Source: Caldilineaceae bacterium (GTDB lineage Bacteria; Chloroflexota; Anaerolineae; Caldilineales; Caldilineaceae). From it: a stretch of DNA of 64,000 nt. Position numbers and translations under genes: made by a program. The notes beneath the pieces were generated by a model. It searched no databases. It saw only the letters and a list, made by a program, of their open reading frames with translations, and had not been told where the DNA came from. The stretch is from assembly GCA_022827195.1 (NCBI GenBank), contig JAJDTL010000022.1, positions 62,001 through 126,000 on the forward strand. The letters run 5' to 3'. Positions 37,583-46,870 of this stretch are shown piece after piece. The first letter of the stretch is position 1. Every line of letters starts with the position of its first letter.

Positions 37583-40240
37583 GTGGCGCAGACCGGCATA
37601 CGACTGACTCGTCTCGCTTGCCTCTACGCAATCCTCTTCTATCTGGCCACAGAGACCGCGTTGACGCTGCGGGAGATCGGGGAAGCCAATCCCCGCGGCG
37701 GCATCCCCGCGCAGATTGAGGATCCGATCTCGTTTCTCGGTGTCACCGTCGCGCTTGAACAGTACGAGGACTCGATCGAACGGCAGGAAGCGCTGCGCCG
37801 CCTGTCGGAGGCCGGCTTCGGCTGGGTACGTCAACGAGTTGACTGGGGCCGCACCGAGCCCCGCCCCGGCGCGTACAATTGGACGTGGAGCGACCAAGTT
37901 CTGGCCGACGTCGCCGCCGCCGGTCTGGAGCCGGTCGTCGTACTGGACGGCAGCCCGCCTTGGGCCAGAGGCAGCGTAGATCGAACGGTAGAAGACGAGG
38001 ACCAAGCTGCCAACACCGCTCGCCTGGCACAGCAGCTTCAGCAGTTCGCGCCCCCTGCCGCAACAAAGACCTATGCTGCATTTGCTTCCGCCTTCGCCGT
38101 TCGCTACAAGGACTCCGTTCGCTACTATCAGATCTGGAACGAACCGAACATAGCCCCCCACTGGGGAAACCGGCACATCGATCCGGTCGGCTATGCCCGG
38201 TTGCTGAAGTCGGCTGCCATTGCCGTGAGGGCGGCCGATCCCGACGCTGTAATCCTGGCGGCCGCCCTGGCGCCCACCCGGGACCGGGGCCACACTGCGA
38301 TCGATGAGGGCTATTTTCTACAGCGTCTCTACGCGGCCGGTGCCGCCCCCTATTTCGACGTTGTACTCGTGCAGCCGTTCGGCTTTGGAACTGGGCCGGA
38401 CGATCAGCGCAGCCGCGTCGACGTGCTCAACTTCCGGCGGACGGCGTGGGTGCGGCGGGTGATGGTGGCTGCAGGCGACGAACAGACGCCAATCTGGGCG
38501 GTGCGATTCGGTTGGAATCGGAACACGCAGGCGAGATGGCAGACTGTTTCCGCGGCCAATCAGGCGCGCTTTTCTCAGGAAGCAATTCGGTACGCGAGAG
38601 CAAGTTGGACCTGGTTGACCGCGATGGGATGGCCGGTGGACCGCCCACACACGCCTCTTTCCGATCCCCTGTGGGGCTTCGCTCTCGTCAACGTGGAAGG
38701 GCAGGAAGATCCCCTTCTGAAAGCCTTTGAGTCCGCGAATGGAGCGGCAGGCGGTACGACGCCGGACGAGTCGCGCGATATGGGGCGAACTGTGCTCTAC
38801 GCCCGGCTCGCACTGCTGTTGCTGGCGGTGGGAATCCTGTTCGTGCGGGGCAGGCTCATCTTGCGGGACCTCCCCCTGGCGCGTTGGCAGGTTTCCTACC
38901 GACGCTGGCCACAGGTTGGCAAACTCGTCGCATGGGCGGTCCTGCTTGTCATCTACTATTTCGCTTCCTGGCCGCCGCTGATCGTTCTCTGCTGGCTCGC
39001 GGCTGCTTTTCTAATCGCGGCACAGCCCCTGACCGGGTTGATGCTAACGGCCGCCTTGCTCCCCTTTCATTTCCAGCACAAGGAGCTACGCCTCGTCGAA
39101 ACGGTCTGGACTGTTTCACCGGCCCAGGCCGCATTGCTGGCTACGCTGCCCGGCCTGGCGCTGCGCGTCGGCTACACAAACTTGCAGCGGATCACGCGCA
39201 TGTTAAACGCGATTCGTCAGACGCTGTTCACAGATCGGTTGGTTCTCGCCTGGATTGGCATCAGCCTCTTGACCGCTCTCAATGTATGGCACTGGCCGGG
39301 CTATGTTCACGGATTCTGGGCGCTTGTGGCGGTCCCTGTTCTGCTCTATGCCGGCATTCGAATCCTCGCAGTCAAACCGCGTCACCGTCGCGCCGTTTTG
39401 AAAGCGCTCTTCGCGGGCGGCGCAGTCGCGGCCTGCGCGGGCATATTGGACTGGCTGTTCGGAGGCGGCGTCTCTGTGGACGGTGTGCGCCGCCTGATGG
39501 GGATCTCCTTTTCTCCCAATCAGACCGCGCTCTATCTACTGCGGACGCTCCTCATTGGCGCTGGGCTGCTGACAATCAAGGGGCCTGGCAGGTCTGCCAT
39601 CGCCGCCGGGTCGCTGCTGGCGGCCTCGGCCCTGGCGTTGACGCTTAGTCGCGGCGCTTTCTTCCTGGGTCTTCCCGCCGGTACCCTGGTCATGATTGCA
39701 GCAGGAGGGGAGCGTGTATTTGGCCGCTGGCGCCTTCACCTGCGGCTGCTGATGGGTCTGCTGGCCCTGGCGGTCGTCGTACCGCTCCTCTTCCTATACG
39801 GTGAGCGGATCCTGAACATCGAGACCTTGCAAACGCGCTTCGCAATCTGGCGGGATGCCTGGAGCTTGTGGACGGAGTCACCCCTGTTGGGTGTGGGTCC
39901 GGGCGGCTTTTTCTGGAACTATCCGGCCTTCATGCAGCCCTCACCCTCATCGGACCCAAACCTGCTGCACCCTCACTCCGTCTGGCTGGAGTATGCCACC
40001 GGCTGGGGCGTTGTCGGGCTGGCATGGCTGGCCGCGTTGCTTGGCTGGATGCTCTATCAGCTCAATCGTCTACGGCGCGGGCCGATTGCATGGGTCCAGG
40101 TCGGTTTGCTCGCGGCGTTGAGCGCGGGGCTGGCCCATGCCCAAGCTGACGCGTTTGCCATGCTGCCCGAGTTGGCGGCGTGGAATTTCGTGGCGATGGC
40201 GCTGTTGGCGAGCGAAGAAGCATGGGATTCGCAGCGCTGA
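37583..40240 (+). CDS. Fusion of a GH39-like barrel with an O-antigen-ligase-type membrane domain
   Basis: 885 residues from GTG 37583. A TTG at 37553 would overlap the CHAT gene. After a signal-anchor helix (residues 8-25) comes a TIM-barrel glycosidase-like domain (about 40-380). It contains GFGWVRQRVDWGRTEPRPG, YYQIWNEPN (acid/base Glu187) and TPIWAVRFGWNRN. Enzymes of this type normally have Glu where Arg308 stands, so the nucleophile seems lost. From about residue 405 on there are ten or more membrane segments. The Wzy/WaaL signature ESPLLGVGPGGFFWNYPAF and HPHSVWLEYATGWGVVGLAWL lies near the C-terminus. I infer a surface glycan polymerase or ligase with an attached sugar-binding barrel. 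Confidence 0.8.
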   Translation: MAQTGIRLTRLACLYAILFYLATETALTLREIGEANPRGGIPAQIEDPISFLGVTVALEQYEDSIERQEALRRLSEAGFGWVRQRVDWGRTEPRPGAYNWTWSDQVLADVAAAGLEPVVVLDGSPPWARGSVDRTVEDEDQAANTARLAQQLQQFAPPAATKTYAAFASAFAVRYKDSVRYYQIWNEPNIAPHWGNRHIDPVGYARLLKSAAIAVRAADPDAVILAAALAPTRDRGHTAIDEGYFLQRLYAAGAAPYFDVVLVQPFGFGTGPDDQRSRVDVLNFRRTAWVRRVMVAAGDEQTPIWAVRFGWNRNTQARWQTVSAANQARFSQEAIRYARASWTWLTAMGWPVDRPHTPLSDPLWGFALVNVEGQEDPLLKAFESANGAAGGTTPDESRDMGRTVLYARLALLLLAVGILFVRGRLILRDLPLARWQVSYRRWPQVGKLVAWAVLLVIYYFASWPPLIVLCWLAAAFLIAAQPLTGLMLTAALLPFHFQHKELRLVETVWTVSPAQAALLATLPGLALRVGYTNLQRITRMLNAIRQTLFTDRLVLAWIGISLLTALNVWHWPGYVHGFWALVAVPVLLYAGIRILAVKPRHRRAVLKALFAGGAVAACAGILDWLFGGGVSVDGVRRLMGISFSPNQTALYLLRTLLIGAGLLTIKGPGRSAIAAGSLLAASALALTLSRGAFFLGLPAGTLVMIAAGGERVFGRWRLHLRLLMGLLALAVVVPLLFLYGERILNIETLQTRFAIWRDAWSLWTESPLLGVGPGGFFWNYPAFMQPSPSSDPNLLHPHSVWLEYATGWGVVGLAWLAALLGWMLYQLNRLRRGPIAWVQVGLLAALSAGLAHAQADAFAMLPELAAWNFVAMALLASEEAWDSQR

Positions 40241-40351
40241 TGTCGCCCGCTTGATCCGGCATACGAAGTATTGTATAAGGATATAAGTTCGGAGAACGCA
40301 TCGCGGCCCATTTCCAGGGGCGCGCATAGTGTGAACAAAGGAGGAGGCACG

Positions 40352-41194
40352 ATGGGCACGACGCGGCTGACGCAGCAGCAGATGGCATTTTTCGAAACGT
40401 TCGGCTACCTCTACTTTCCGGGGCTAATGGCAGATTGTGTTGACAGGATTATCGAGGAGTTCGAGAGGGTCTGGGCGGAGCACGGCGGCGGTCACCACGG
40501 GCAGGAACATGATGGCGAGCAGCGGTCCTGCATTTTGCCCTTCCCCGACCGAAACGTGTATCTGAGCTCCTTGTTGGACGACCCGCGCATCCACGACATC
40601 GCAGCCAGCATTTGCGGGGACGACTTCAACTACACCAGCGGCGACGGAAACTTCTACGCCGGTGACACCCGCTGGCACTCCGACGGCTACAAACCCGACC
40701 GGATTCTCAGCATCAAGATCGCTTTCTATCTCGATCCGCTTACGCGGGACACGGGTGCGTTGCGCATCATTCCCGGTAGCCACCGCGTCGGCGACGCCTA
40801 TGCCGATGCCGTTGAGACCGAGATTAAGGAGAGTGGCAAGATCTGGGGCAAAGAAGGAAGCGAGGTCCCCGCGCTGGCCCTCGAGACCACGCCTGGCGAC
40901 ATCGTCGTCTTCAACCACAATCTGAAACATGCCGCGTTCGGCGGTTCGGCGCGACGGCGCATGTTCACGATGAACTTTTCGTGCCGTTATCCTGAGGACC
41001 GACTTGAGGAGTTGCGGACCGTTCTCGGCAGCGAGGCCCGTTTCTGGATCGACCGTATCCACGGCGAGGAGATGATCAGGACGGCCGGTCCCGAGCGCAT
41101 GGTGCATCTTGAGCAGGTCCGCGCCAACGACAAACACCTGGCAGACTTGACGCGTGAACTGAAAAAGACAATGGCCGAGCCGTCACGCGGCTAG
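40352..41194 (+). CDS. Phytanoyl-CoA dioxygenase (PhyH) family protein
   Basis: 280 residues from ATG 40352, with GGAGGAGG before it. Fe(II)/2-oxoglutarate oxygenase. The HxD is in TRWHSDGY (His109, Asp111). YLDPLTRDTGALRIIPGSHR is the PhyH core. The distal His and 2-oxoglutarate Arg lie in LKHAAFGGSARRRMF. Substrates in this bacterial subfamily are mostly unknown. It lies convergent to a Gfo/Idh gene, separated by a strong hairpin. Confidence 0.88.
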   Translation: MGTTRLTQQQMAFFETFGYLYFPGLMADCVDRIIEEFERVWAEHGGGHHGQEHDGEQRSCILPFPDRNVYLSSLLDDPRIHDIAASICGDDFNYTSGDGNFYAGDTRWHSDGYKPDRILSIKIAFYLDPLTRDTGALRIIPGSHRVGDAYADAVETEIKESGKIWGKEGSEVPALALETTPGDIVVFNHNLKHAAFGGSARRRMFTMNFSCRYPEDRLEELRTVLGSEARFWIDRIHGEEMIRTAGPERMVHLEQVRANDKHLADLTRELKKTMAEPSRG

Positions 41195-41226
41195 CACCTT
41201 CCGCTGCACCCTGTCGCCAAGACATA

Positions 41227-41264
41227 GCGGCCCACGGCCAGTGGGGAATCTGGCCGTGGGCCGC
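41227..41264. terminator. Perfect 15-bp hairpin between convergent genes
   Basis: GCGGCCCACGGCCAG (41227-41241) and its exact complement (41250-41264) enclose an 8-nt loop. There is no T-run on either side, so it may stop or stabilise transcripts from both directions without being a classical intrinsic terminator. Confidence 0.6.
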
Positions 41265-41284
41265 ACGGCCCGCCCAATCTTTGC

Positions 41285-42358
41285 CTAACTGTCCACCACT
41301 ATCTTCTCACCTGTCTCCGCGCTCAGGTAGATCGCATCCAGCAACCTCATGAACGTCAGCGCATCGCCGGGAGAGACATCCGGCGGATGTATGCCGCGAA
41401 TCGCGCCGGCGAAATCGCGGATCTCGGCATTGAAGTCGCCGTTCCCGTGCGCTACGTACTCGTCGACGAAGCTGTCGCCTTCAGTGTAGATGCCATCCAG
41501 CAGCCGGCGCGTCCCTGTCCGCATGCTTCCATGCGCCGTCGAGACAGACTCGAATTCAATGGTCCCCGCTGTGCCCAGAATGCGCAGGCGCAGGTCCCAC
41601 GCCCGGTCCGCCCAGGTGGGTACGACCGCCGACGTGTCCATCTGGATCGTGATGCCGCCGGCGCAGCCCGCCAGAATGCTCATGTAGTCTTCGGAGTGGC
41701 GTGCAACCTCCAGCGTTGTCGGAAAGGCGCTGTGGCTTACGGCGAAGGCCCACTCCGGCTGCGGGCAACCGAGCAGGTACCAGGCCTGGTCGAGGAAGTG
41801 CGAGCCGTGCTGCCCCAGAGCCCCACCCTTCAGGCCCCACCGGTACAGCCATTCCCGGCCCGGCGGCGGTTCGAAGTCAATGCCGCGCTCGCGATAGTGA
41901 TAGTGGACGCGGGCATGATAGGGGCGTCCAATGCGGCCGTCGGCGATCAGGCCGCGGCTGCGCTTATTCTCCTCTTCGTGCCGCATGAAGTAGGAGTAGA
42001 CGAGTGTCTTGCCGCAGTCCGCTGCGACCGCGTTGATCTCTCGAACATCGGCCGCGCTGCGGCCGTGCGGCTTCTGCACGAGCACATGCTTGCCGGCGTT
42101 GAGCGCATCGATCACCATCGGCTTGCGCACATCCGGCGCGGTCGCGATCCCAACCGCCTCGACCTCGTCATCGGCCAGAAGCTCGCCGTAGTCGCGGTAG
42201 ACTCTGGGCACGCCGTTCTCGTGCGCGACCCGACGCGCCAGCTCCTGATTCAGGTCGGCGACTGCCCACGCGACCGTGTCATCGCCGGCGCGTGCGCCCT
42301 CGACCCACGACCGGCCGACCCTGCAGCCGACCACGCCAACCTTGATCCTGTCCGGCAT
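41285..42358 (-). CDS. Gfo/Idh/MocA family oxidoreductase
   Basis: 357 residues from ATG 42358. Upstream codons in the same frame overlap the PhyH gene and are not conserved. The Rossmann motif is VGVVGCRVGRSWVEGAR. VQKPHGRSAADV replaces the common EKP with QKP but keeps the Lys. GGALGQHGSHFLDQAWYLLG is the substrate-domain His region. It begins 4 nt after the PhyH stop and is the last gene of the long minus-strand run, so it probably oxidises a product of the same pathway. Confidence 0.87.
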   Translation of the reverse strand: MPDRIKVGVVGCRVGRSWVEGARAGDDTVAWAVADLNQELARRVAHENGVPRVYRDYGELLADDEVEAVGIATAPDVRKPMVIDALNAGKHVLVQKPHGRSAADVREINAVAADCGKTLVYSYFMRHEEENKRSRGLIADGRIGRPYHARVHYHYRERGIDFEPPPGREWLYRWGLKGGALGQHGSHFLDQAWYLLGCPQPEWAFAVSHSAFPTTLEVARHSEDYMSILAGCAGGITIQMDTSAVVPTWADRAWDLRLRILGTAGTIEFESVSTAHGSMRTGTRRLLDGIYTEGDSFVDEYVAHGNGDFNAEIRDFAGAIRGIHPPDVSPGDALTFMRLLDAIYLSAETGEKIVVDS

Positions 42359-42362
42359 CGTG

Positions 42363-43175
42363 TCACCCGCGGGCCGGTTCATCCATCTCCGCCCGCGCCT
42401 TGGCCGCCAGCGCCGGAAGATGGCTCTCGTGTTCCATCGCCTGCTGCAAATGGCGCATTCGCGAGGGCGACGCTGTGCTGCGCATGATCTCCGAGTGCAC
42501 TTGATCCTTCCAGAAGCGGGCGCTGCCGGCAACGAACTTCTCTAACTCCTCGATCTCCTCTTCCGAGTGGCAGTAGGCGCAGCAGTTGATCGTGAACATG
42601 CGCCGCGCAGTGCTGCCGCCGAACGAAGCGTGCATCAGATTGTGATTGAACGCCGCGACGTCGCCCGGCTGCGTTTCCAGCGCAACATGGGGCACCATCT
42701 GCTGCGAAATCCCCCACAACTCGGACGCATCGCGCGCCTGCCGCGCCGACCACCCTTCGACGTCCACGCGATGCGAACCCGGAATCACCCGCAGACTGCC
42801 CGTATCCGAGGTCAGCGGGTCGAGATAGAAGGCCACTTTCAGGTATTTGCCGATCGAGTGGAAACCGTCACTGTGCCAGCGCGTGTCGCCGGTGTAGAAG
42901 TTGCCGTCGCCGCCGAGATAGTTGAAGTCCGGGCCGAGGATGCTGCTGATCAGCCCGTCAATGCTGGGGTGGTCCAAGAGCGTACAGAGGCGCTCGCGCT
43001 GGTCGATGAATGGTACGATGCAGGAGCGTTGCGTCCCATCGTGCACTTGGCCGCTGGCGGCAAAGATGGCTTCGAACTCCTCGATGATCCAGTCGACCTC
43101 ATCTTTCACCAACCCAGGGAAGTGGAGATAACCAAATGTCTCGAAAAACTGGAGTTGCTGAGGGCTGAGTTTCAT
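42363..43175 (-). CDS. Phytanoyl-CoA dioxygenase family protein
   Basis: 270 residues. TRWHSDGFHSIGKYLKVAFYLDPLTSDTG supplies the iron HxD and core strands. VIPGSHRVD and LMHASFGGSTARRMFTINC supply the distal His and Arg. It is a close relative of the plus-strand PhyH at 40352, with shared wording such as QQLQFFETFGYLHFPGLV. It lies 81 bp downstream of the luciferase-like gene and 4 nt before the Gfo/Idh gene. Confidence 0.88.
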   Translation of the reverse strand: MKLSPQQLQFFETFGYLHFPGLVKDEVDWIIEEFEAIFAASGQVHDGTQRSCIVPFIDQRERLCTLLDHPSIDGLISSILGPDFNYLGGDGNFYTGDTRWHSDGFHSIGKYLKVAFYLDPLTSDTGSLRVIPGSHRVDVEGWSARQARDASELWGISQQMVPHVALETQPGDVAAFNHNLMHASFGGSTARRMFTINCCAYCHSEEEIEELEKFVAGSARFWKDQVHSEIMRSTASPSRMRHLQQAMEHESHLPALAAKARAEMDEPARG

Positions 43176-43256
43176 TTTGCTCCCCTGTGACTACAACGGA
43201 AATACCATCGAATCGAGTTGCATATCTGTTCGGAACGAGCTTCGTTTCTACGTTAA

Positions 43257-44384
43257 TCAATTGCGTACAGAACCGTTCCCGTTTCCGGCCACTGCCTTGT
43301 TCAAAGCAGGCATCAGCTCGGTTGCGAACAGCTCAAGGTTCCGCAGCCAGCTCTCCTTGTCGTCCCAATCGAAGCCCATCAGCACGAGCGTGCCAATCGG
43401 TCCACACTCGTCCATCAGCGCCAGCAAGCGTTCAAGCGCATGGTCCACGTCCCCGGCGATAATCTGCTCGGACAACCAGTAGTCCAGGTTGCAGTCCGCA
43501 TTCGACATCGATGGGTCTCGTTTGAGCAGGTCCCGGCCCAGACTGATATCGAGAAGGTTTGCGATGTATTCGAAGTTCTGTCCGACCGAATTGGTGCGCA
43601 CGCGCTCGACCGCCTCCTTGGTTGTATCCGCAAGGAATATGGCGCGCGCCACCCTCCAGTCTGCTCTGTCCGGCTGGCGGCCCGCCTCTAGCGCACTGCG
43701 CTCGTAGGTCTCCCAATTGTCGGCCAGCATGTTGCCCGCGGCCAGCGCGGCCGAATAGGGCGCGAAGCCGTACTCTCCCGCCATTCGCAGGCTATATGAA
43801 TTGCGGGCGACGCCCGGCATGAGAATCGGCGGATGGGGCTTTTGCAGCGGTTTGTGGATGAACCCGATCTGGGAGTCCTCGTTGACGTTTTCTTTGAGCG
43901 AGAACTGCCAGAACTGGCCGTTGTGCTCGTAAGGCGGGTCCGACGACCACAGTTTCAGCATGACGTCGATCGCTTCAACCGTCATCGCTCCGCCATGCTT
44001 CGGCTCAAGGCCGTAGAGTTCGTAATCTGTTGTTACTCCGCTTGGCCCGAAGCAGAGATTGAGCCGCCCGTTGGAGAGATGGTCGAGAAAGGCGAGGCGC
44101 GTGGCCAGATATGCCGGATGATGCAGGTTGGCGCAGATTGGGGCTGGGCCAAGGCGAATCCGCTCCGTTTCGCCCAGGACGCGGCCGATGAAGACCTCCG
44201 GCACGACGATTGCCTCGTACTTCATCGTGTGATGTTCGCCTATCCAGAACTCATCGAATCCGAGCGCTTCAGCTCTAACGGCCAACTCGACATCCTCTTC
44301 GTAGCACTGGGCCAACGGTTTCTCCGGCGGATGGAAAGGCATTATGAAAATGCCTGACTTAATCTGCTGCCCATCGGTTGTCAT
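43257..44384 (-). CDS. LLM-class flavin-dependent monooxygenase (luciferase-like)
   Basis: 375-residue TIM-barrel flavoprotein that would use reduced flavin and O2. Visible landmarks are EEDVELAVRAEALGFDEFWIGEHHT, RIRLGPAPICANLHHPAYLATRLAFLDHLSNGRLNLCFGPSG and PHPPILMPGVARNSYS. Such enzymes often oxidise sulfonates, amines or long-chain substrates, and the specificity here is open. The flavin reductase partner is not in the window. Placement between two PhyH genes suggests successive oxygenation steps. Confidence 0.88.
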   Translation of the reverse strand: MTTDGQQIKSGIFIMPFHPPEKPLAQCYEEDVELAVRAEALGFDEFWIGEHHTMKYEAIVVPEVFIGRVLGETERIRLGPAPICANLHHPAYLATRLAFLDHLSNGRLNLCFGPSGVTTDYELYGLEPKHGGAMTVEAIDVMLKLWSSDPPYEHNGQFWQFSLKENVNEDSQIGFIHKPLQKPHPPILMPGVARNSYSLRMAGEYGFAPYSAALAAGNMLADNWETYERSALEAGRQPDRADWRVARAIFLADTTKEAVERVRTNSVGQNFEYIANLLDISLGRDLLKRDPSMSNADCNLDYWLSEQIIAGDVDHALERLLALMDECGPIGTLVLMGFDWDDKESWLRNLELFATELMPALNKAVAGNGNGSVRN

Positions 44385-44447
44385 AGTTCTGTCCTCCTGT
44401 CGGTTGGCTGCGAATCGCTGCGCTGGGTCTGGATTGGGCTCGGTCGC

Positions 44448-45251
44448 CTACTTGGGCGAAGGGGGCGGTCGTCGCTTGGGAACGATCGGCTGCACAATGG
44501 CGCGTCGTTCCGGTGTCAGACGCGCCAGCAACTCGGCGGACGGCACATAGCCGAAGCGGTGGCCGAGAAGCGATGGAACGTAACGAAAGACGAACATGCG
44601 CCGCTGGCCGGGATTGGTCCGCTGCGTGGAGCCGTGGCAAAGCGCGTCATTGAACAGGAGCGCGTCGCCGGCCTTCAGGTGAAGCTCCACGGCGTCTTCG
44701 ATGATGCCGCCAGGTTCCTGCGTGATCCCACCGTTCAGCTTCTGCAGGGGATGCGGAAAGTCGGACTTGTGGCTGCCGGGCACGATGATCGTCGCGCCGT
44801 CTCCGGGTCCCACGTCGGTCAGAGGAATCAGCAGCGACAACATGCTGCATACCCACTGGCCGTTGCGCCGCCCGCTGCGCTGGTGATGGTCGCTATAGTG
44901 TCCCCCCGAGTGAACACCGATAAACCCGCCCCCCTCGCGCACGTTCAGCAGCGCCTCGTGGATGTATGGGTTGGTTGACGGACCAAGGAAGTGGCGCACG
45001 CGATCGATCCAGGCCGGATGGTCGATCAGCCGTTCGAAAATCTCTCCCCCTTCGATGATGTCCTGCAGATTGGTGCCATCCACGCCGCCATAGGTGTGGA
45101 CGTAGACATTGCCGTACCACTGCTCCTGTTCCAGCGGCGGCAGGGCGTCGATCCAGTCGTTGACCGCGCCCACGTGGTCGGCATCGAGCGCCTGCCGGAC
45201 CACCGTGTAGCCGCGTAGGTCGAACAGATACTCCTCCCGAGCCGAGGGCAT
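44448..45251 (-). CDS. PhyH-family oxygenase with an atypical HxG-like metal motif
   Basis: 267 residues from ATG 45251 with a strong AAAGGAGGGGGAG site. A GTG at 45287 is less likely. VPGSHKSD and LCHGSTQRTNPGQRRMF carry the second half of the active site (distal His206). In the expected HxD place the sequence reads GVHSGGHYSDHHQ. If His114 is the first ligand, the Asp is replaced by Gly, as in 2-oxoglutarate-dependent halogenases. Alternatively the nearby SDHH provides ligands. It is the most divergent of the four PhyH proteins. Confidence 0.8.
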   Translation of the reverse strand: MPSAREEYLFDLRGYTVVRQALDADHVGAVNDWIDALPPLEQEQWYGNVYVHTYGGVDGTNLQDIIEGGEIFERLIDHPAWIDRVRHFLGPSTNPYIHEALLNVREGGGFIGVHSGGHYSDHHQRSGRRNGQWVCSMLSLLIPLTDVGPGDGATIIVPGSHKSDFPHPLQKLNGGITQEPGGIIEDAVELHLKAGDALLFNDALCHGSTQRTNPGQRRMFVFRYVPSLLGHRFGYVPSAELLARLTPERRAIVQPIVPKRRPPPSPK

Positions 45252-45372
45252 CTCCCCCTCCTTTCCTTCAGCCGGCGCCGGGCTCACGTCCCGTCACCTG
45301 CCTCTTCGCAATCCAGCCAATAGGCCGGTCGAGGCGTTGCCAAGATGGCTGTGTCGACGTGTCCGGCGCTCT

Positions 45373-46833
45373 TCATGCCGCCGTTTCGATGCGGAAACTA
45401 TAAAGCTGGGCTGTGTCCATGTGAAAGCGTAGCCGCACTGGCCCGTTCCCAGGCGTACCCTGCTGTCCCTGCCAGCGAACGCTATGGCGCACGCTGTCCG
45501 ACCGGATCGCCGTGCACTCCTCCTGCGAAAATCCTGGAAGCGTCTGGCCGTCTGCAGAGAGCAGTTCGACCGCGAGGCTGCCCTGCGAGGCATCGGCGTT
45601 GACTACGAGTTGGCCCGCCGGCAAATTGAGCGGGACCGTCTCGACGACCCCGCCCAAATGACCCGCGTCCAGCGAAACGAAGCCATCGAGCCGCCAGGAG
45701 GCGCGCGCGATGGCGACCGTCTTGGGAGGCATCGTTCCGCCGTGCATGGTATTGATGGCGGTGTAGTAGTGCCAGACCTCGTCGCCGCAAATGACGGGCC
45801 TGTCGGCAGAGCAGAGGATGCAGCCGGCGTCGAAGCTGCCTGGCTCGCCGCGTGGAATGATCGGTGTGCGGTCGAAAAAACGCTCCCACGTGCGTCCGTC
45901 GCGGCTGTGCACGAGCTGCGCCTCGATGGGGCCGTCCCAGGGGCTTTGCTCCGCGCCCACATCCTGGCCCCGGACATCGCGCATAACGTTGAACACCGGC
46001 AGAAACCCGAGGAATTGTCGGCCATACAGGAAGCCCGCCATGCCGTAGAATTCACCCCTCTGTTCCGGATCCTGGACCCAGGCGTCGTCCTGATCGTCGC
46101 TGACGATGATCAGCTCGGGATCGGACCAGTCGAGGAAGTTGCGGCTCGTGCACACAGCGATCAGCCGGCGGTCGAAACCGCCAATGTCGCCCCAGCGCCG
46201 GTGAAAGGCGAAGTATTCGCCATTTTGACGATCGTGGGCCACCGTGATCGTCTCCAACGTCTCCTCGGTGTTCATCAGGATTGGATTCACGTCGTACTCG
46301 TTCCAGACCAAGCCGTCGGCGGAGTGTGCAACCCAATAGCCGAACTGCTCGCGGCTCCAGTCCCAGGCCGCCATCTTGTACCGCTCCGATCGGTCCGCCG
46401 TTTCGTCAACGATAACGGTGGGGCTGTGTTTGTCGAATATCAGGATATTGTTCTGCCGCGAGCCGTCAAACTCGTGCAGCCCCAGATCCGGTTTCTCCCA
46501 GTGGATGCCGTCCTCAGAGGTCGCGTAGAGGATCATATCCCCCTGTCGCTCGCGCAGGCCCGGCGCGCGCTGCTGCTGCCCGCGGCCCAGCCGCGTGAGG
46601 TACCACATGCGGAACTGACGGGCGTCCTCGTCGTAATGGACGGTGCCGTAGATGTAGACCCGTTTCCCCTCCCACGGCCGGTCCGGCAGGAGGACTGGCT
46701 GGTCCAACTTCTGCGCGGGATGGAGCGTGCGCACAACGCCGGACTTTGCGCCGACGATGACGTCGTCAACAAAGAGTTGCGTCTCCGTACCGATCGAGAG
46801 CGCCTCTCCGTCCGCTGCGTTCTGAAGGCCCAT
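45373..46833 (-). CDS. GH32/43-like five-bladed beta-propeller protein with a C-terminal beta-domain (copy A1)
   Basis: 486 residues, no signal peptide. The propeller starts at ETQLFVDDVIVGAKSGV. It repeats YATSEDGIHWEKPDLGL, HSADGLVWNEYDVNPIL and HSRDGRTWERFFDRTPI, the Ser-x-Asp-Gly-x-x-Trp blade hallmark of GH32/43-type folds. The C-terminal 110 residues (LDGFVSLDAGHLGGVVETVPL onward) form a beta-sandwich shared by all four paralogues in this locus. It is very similar in protein and DNA to the gene at 52826-54364. Predicted to be a cytosolic glycoside hydrolase or lyase on an imported substrate, but no catalytic residue can be assigned with certainty. Confidence 0.75.
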   Translation of the reverse strand: MGLQNAADGEALSIGTETQLFVDDVIVGAKSGVVRTLHPAQKLDQPVLLPDRPWEGKRVYIYGTVHYDEDARQFRMWYLTRLGRGQQQRAPGLRERQGDMILYATSEDGIHWEKPDLGLHEFDGSRQNNILIFDKHSPTVIVDETADRSERYKMAAWDWSREQFGYWVAHSADGLVWNEYDVNPILMNTEETLETITVAHDRQNGEYFAFHRRWGDIGGFDRRLIAVCTSRNFLDWSDPELIIVSDDQDDAWVQDPEQRGEFYGMAGFLYGRQFLGFLPVFNVMRDVRGQDVGAEQSPWDGPIEAQLVHSRDGRTWERFFDRTPIIPRGEPGSFDAGCILCSADRPVICGDEVWHYYTAINTMHGGTMPPKTVAIARASWRLDGFVSLDAGHLGGVVETVPLNLPAGQLVVNADASQGSLAVELLSADGQTLPGFSQEECTAIRSDSVRHSVRWQGQQGTPGNGPVRLRFHMDTAQLYSFRIETAA

Positions 46834-46870
46834 ACCGTTTTCTCCCGTTCACCCAAGTTTTGCGACGTTT

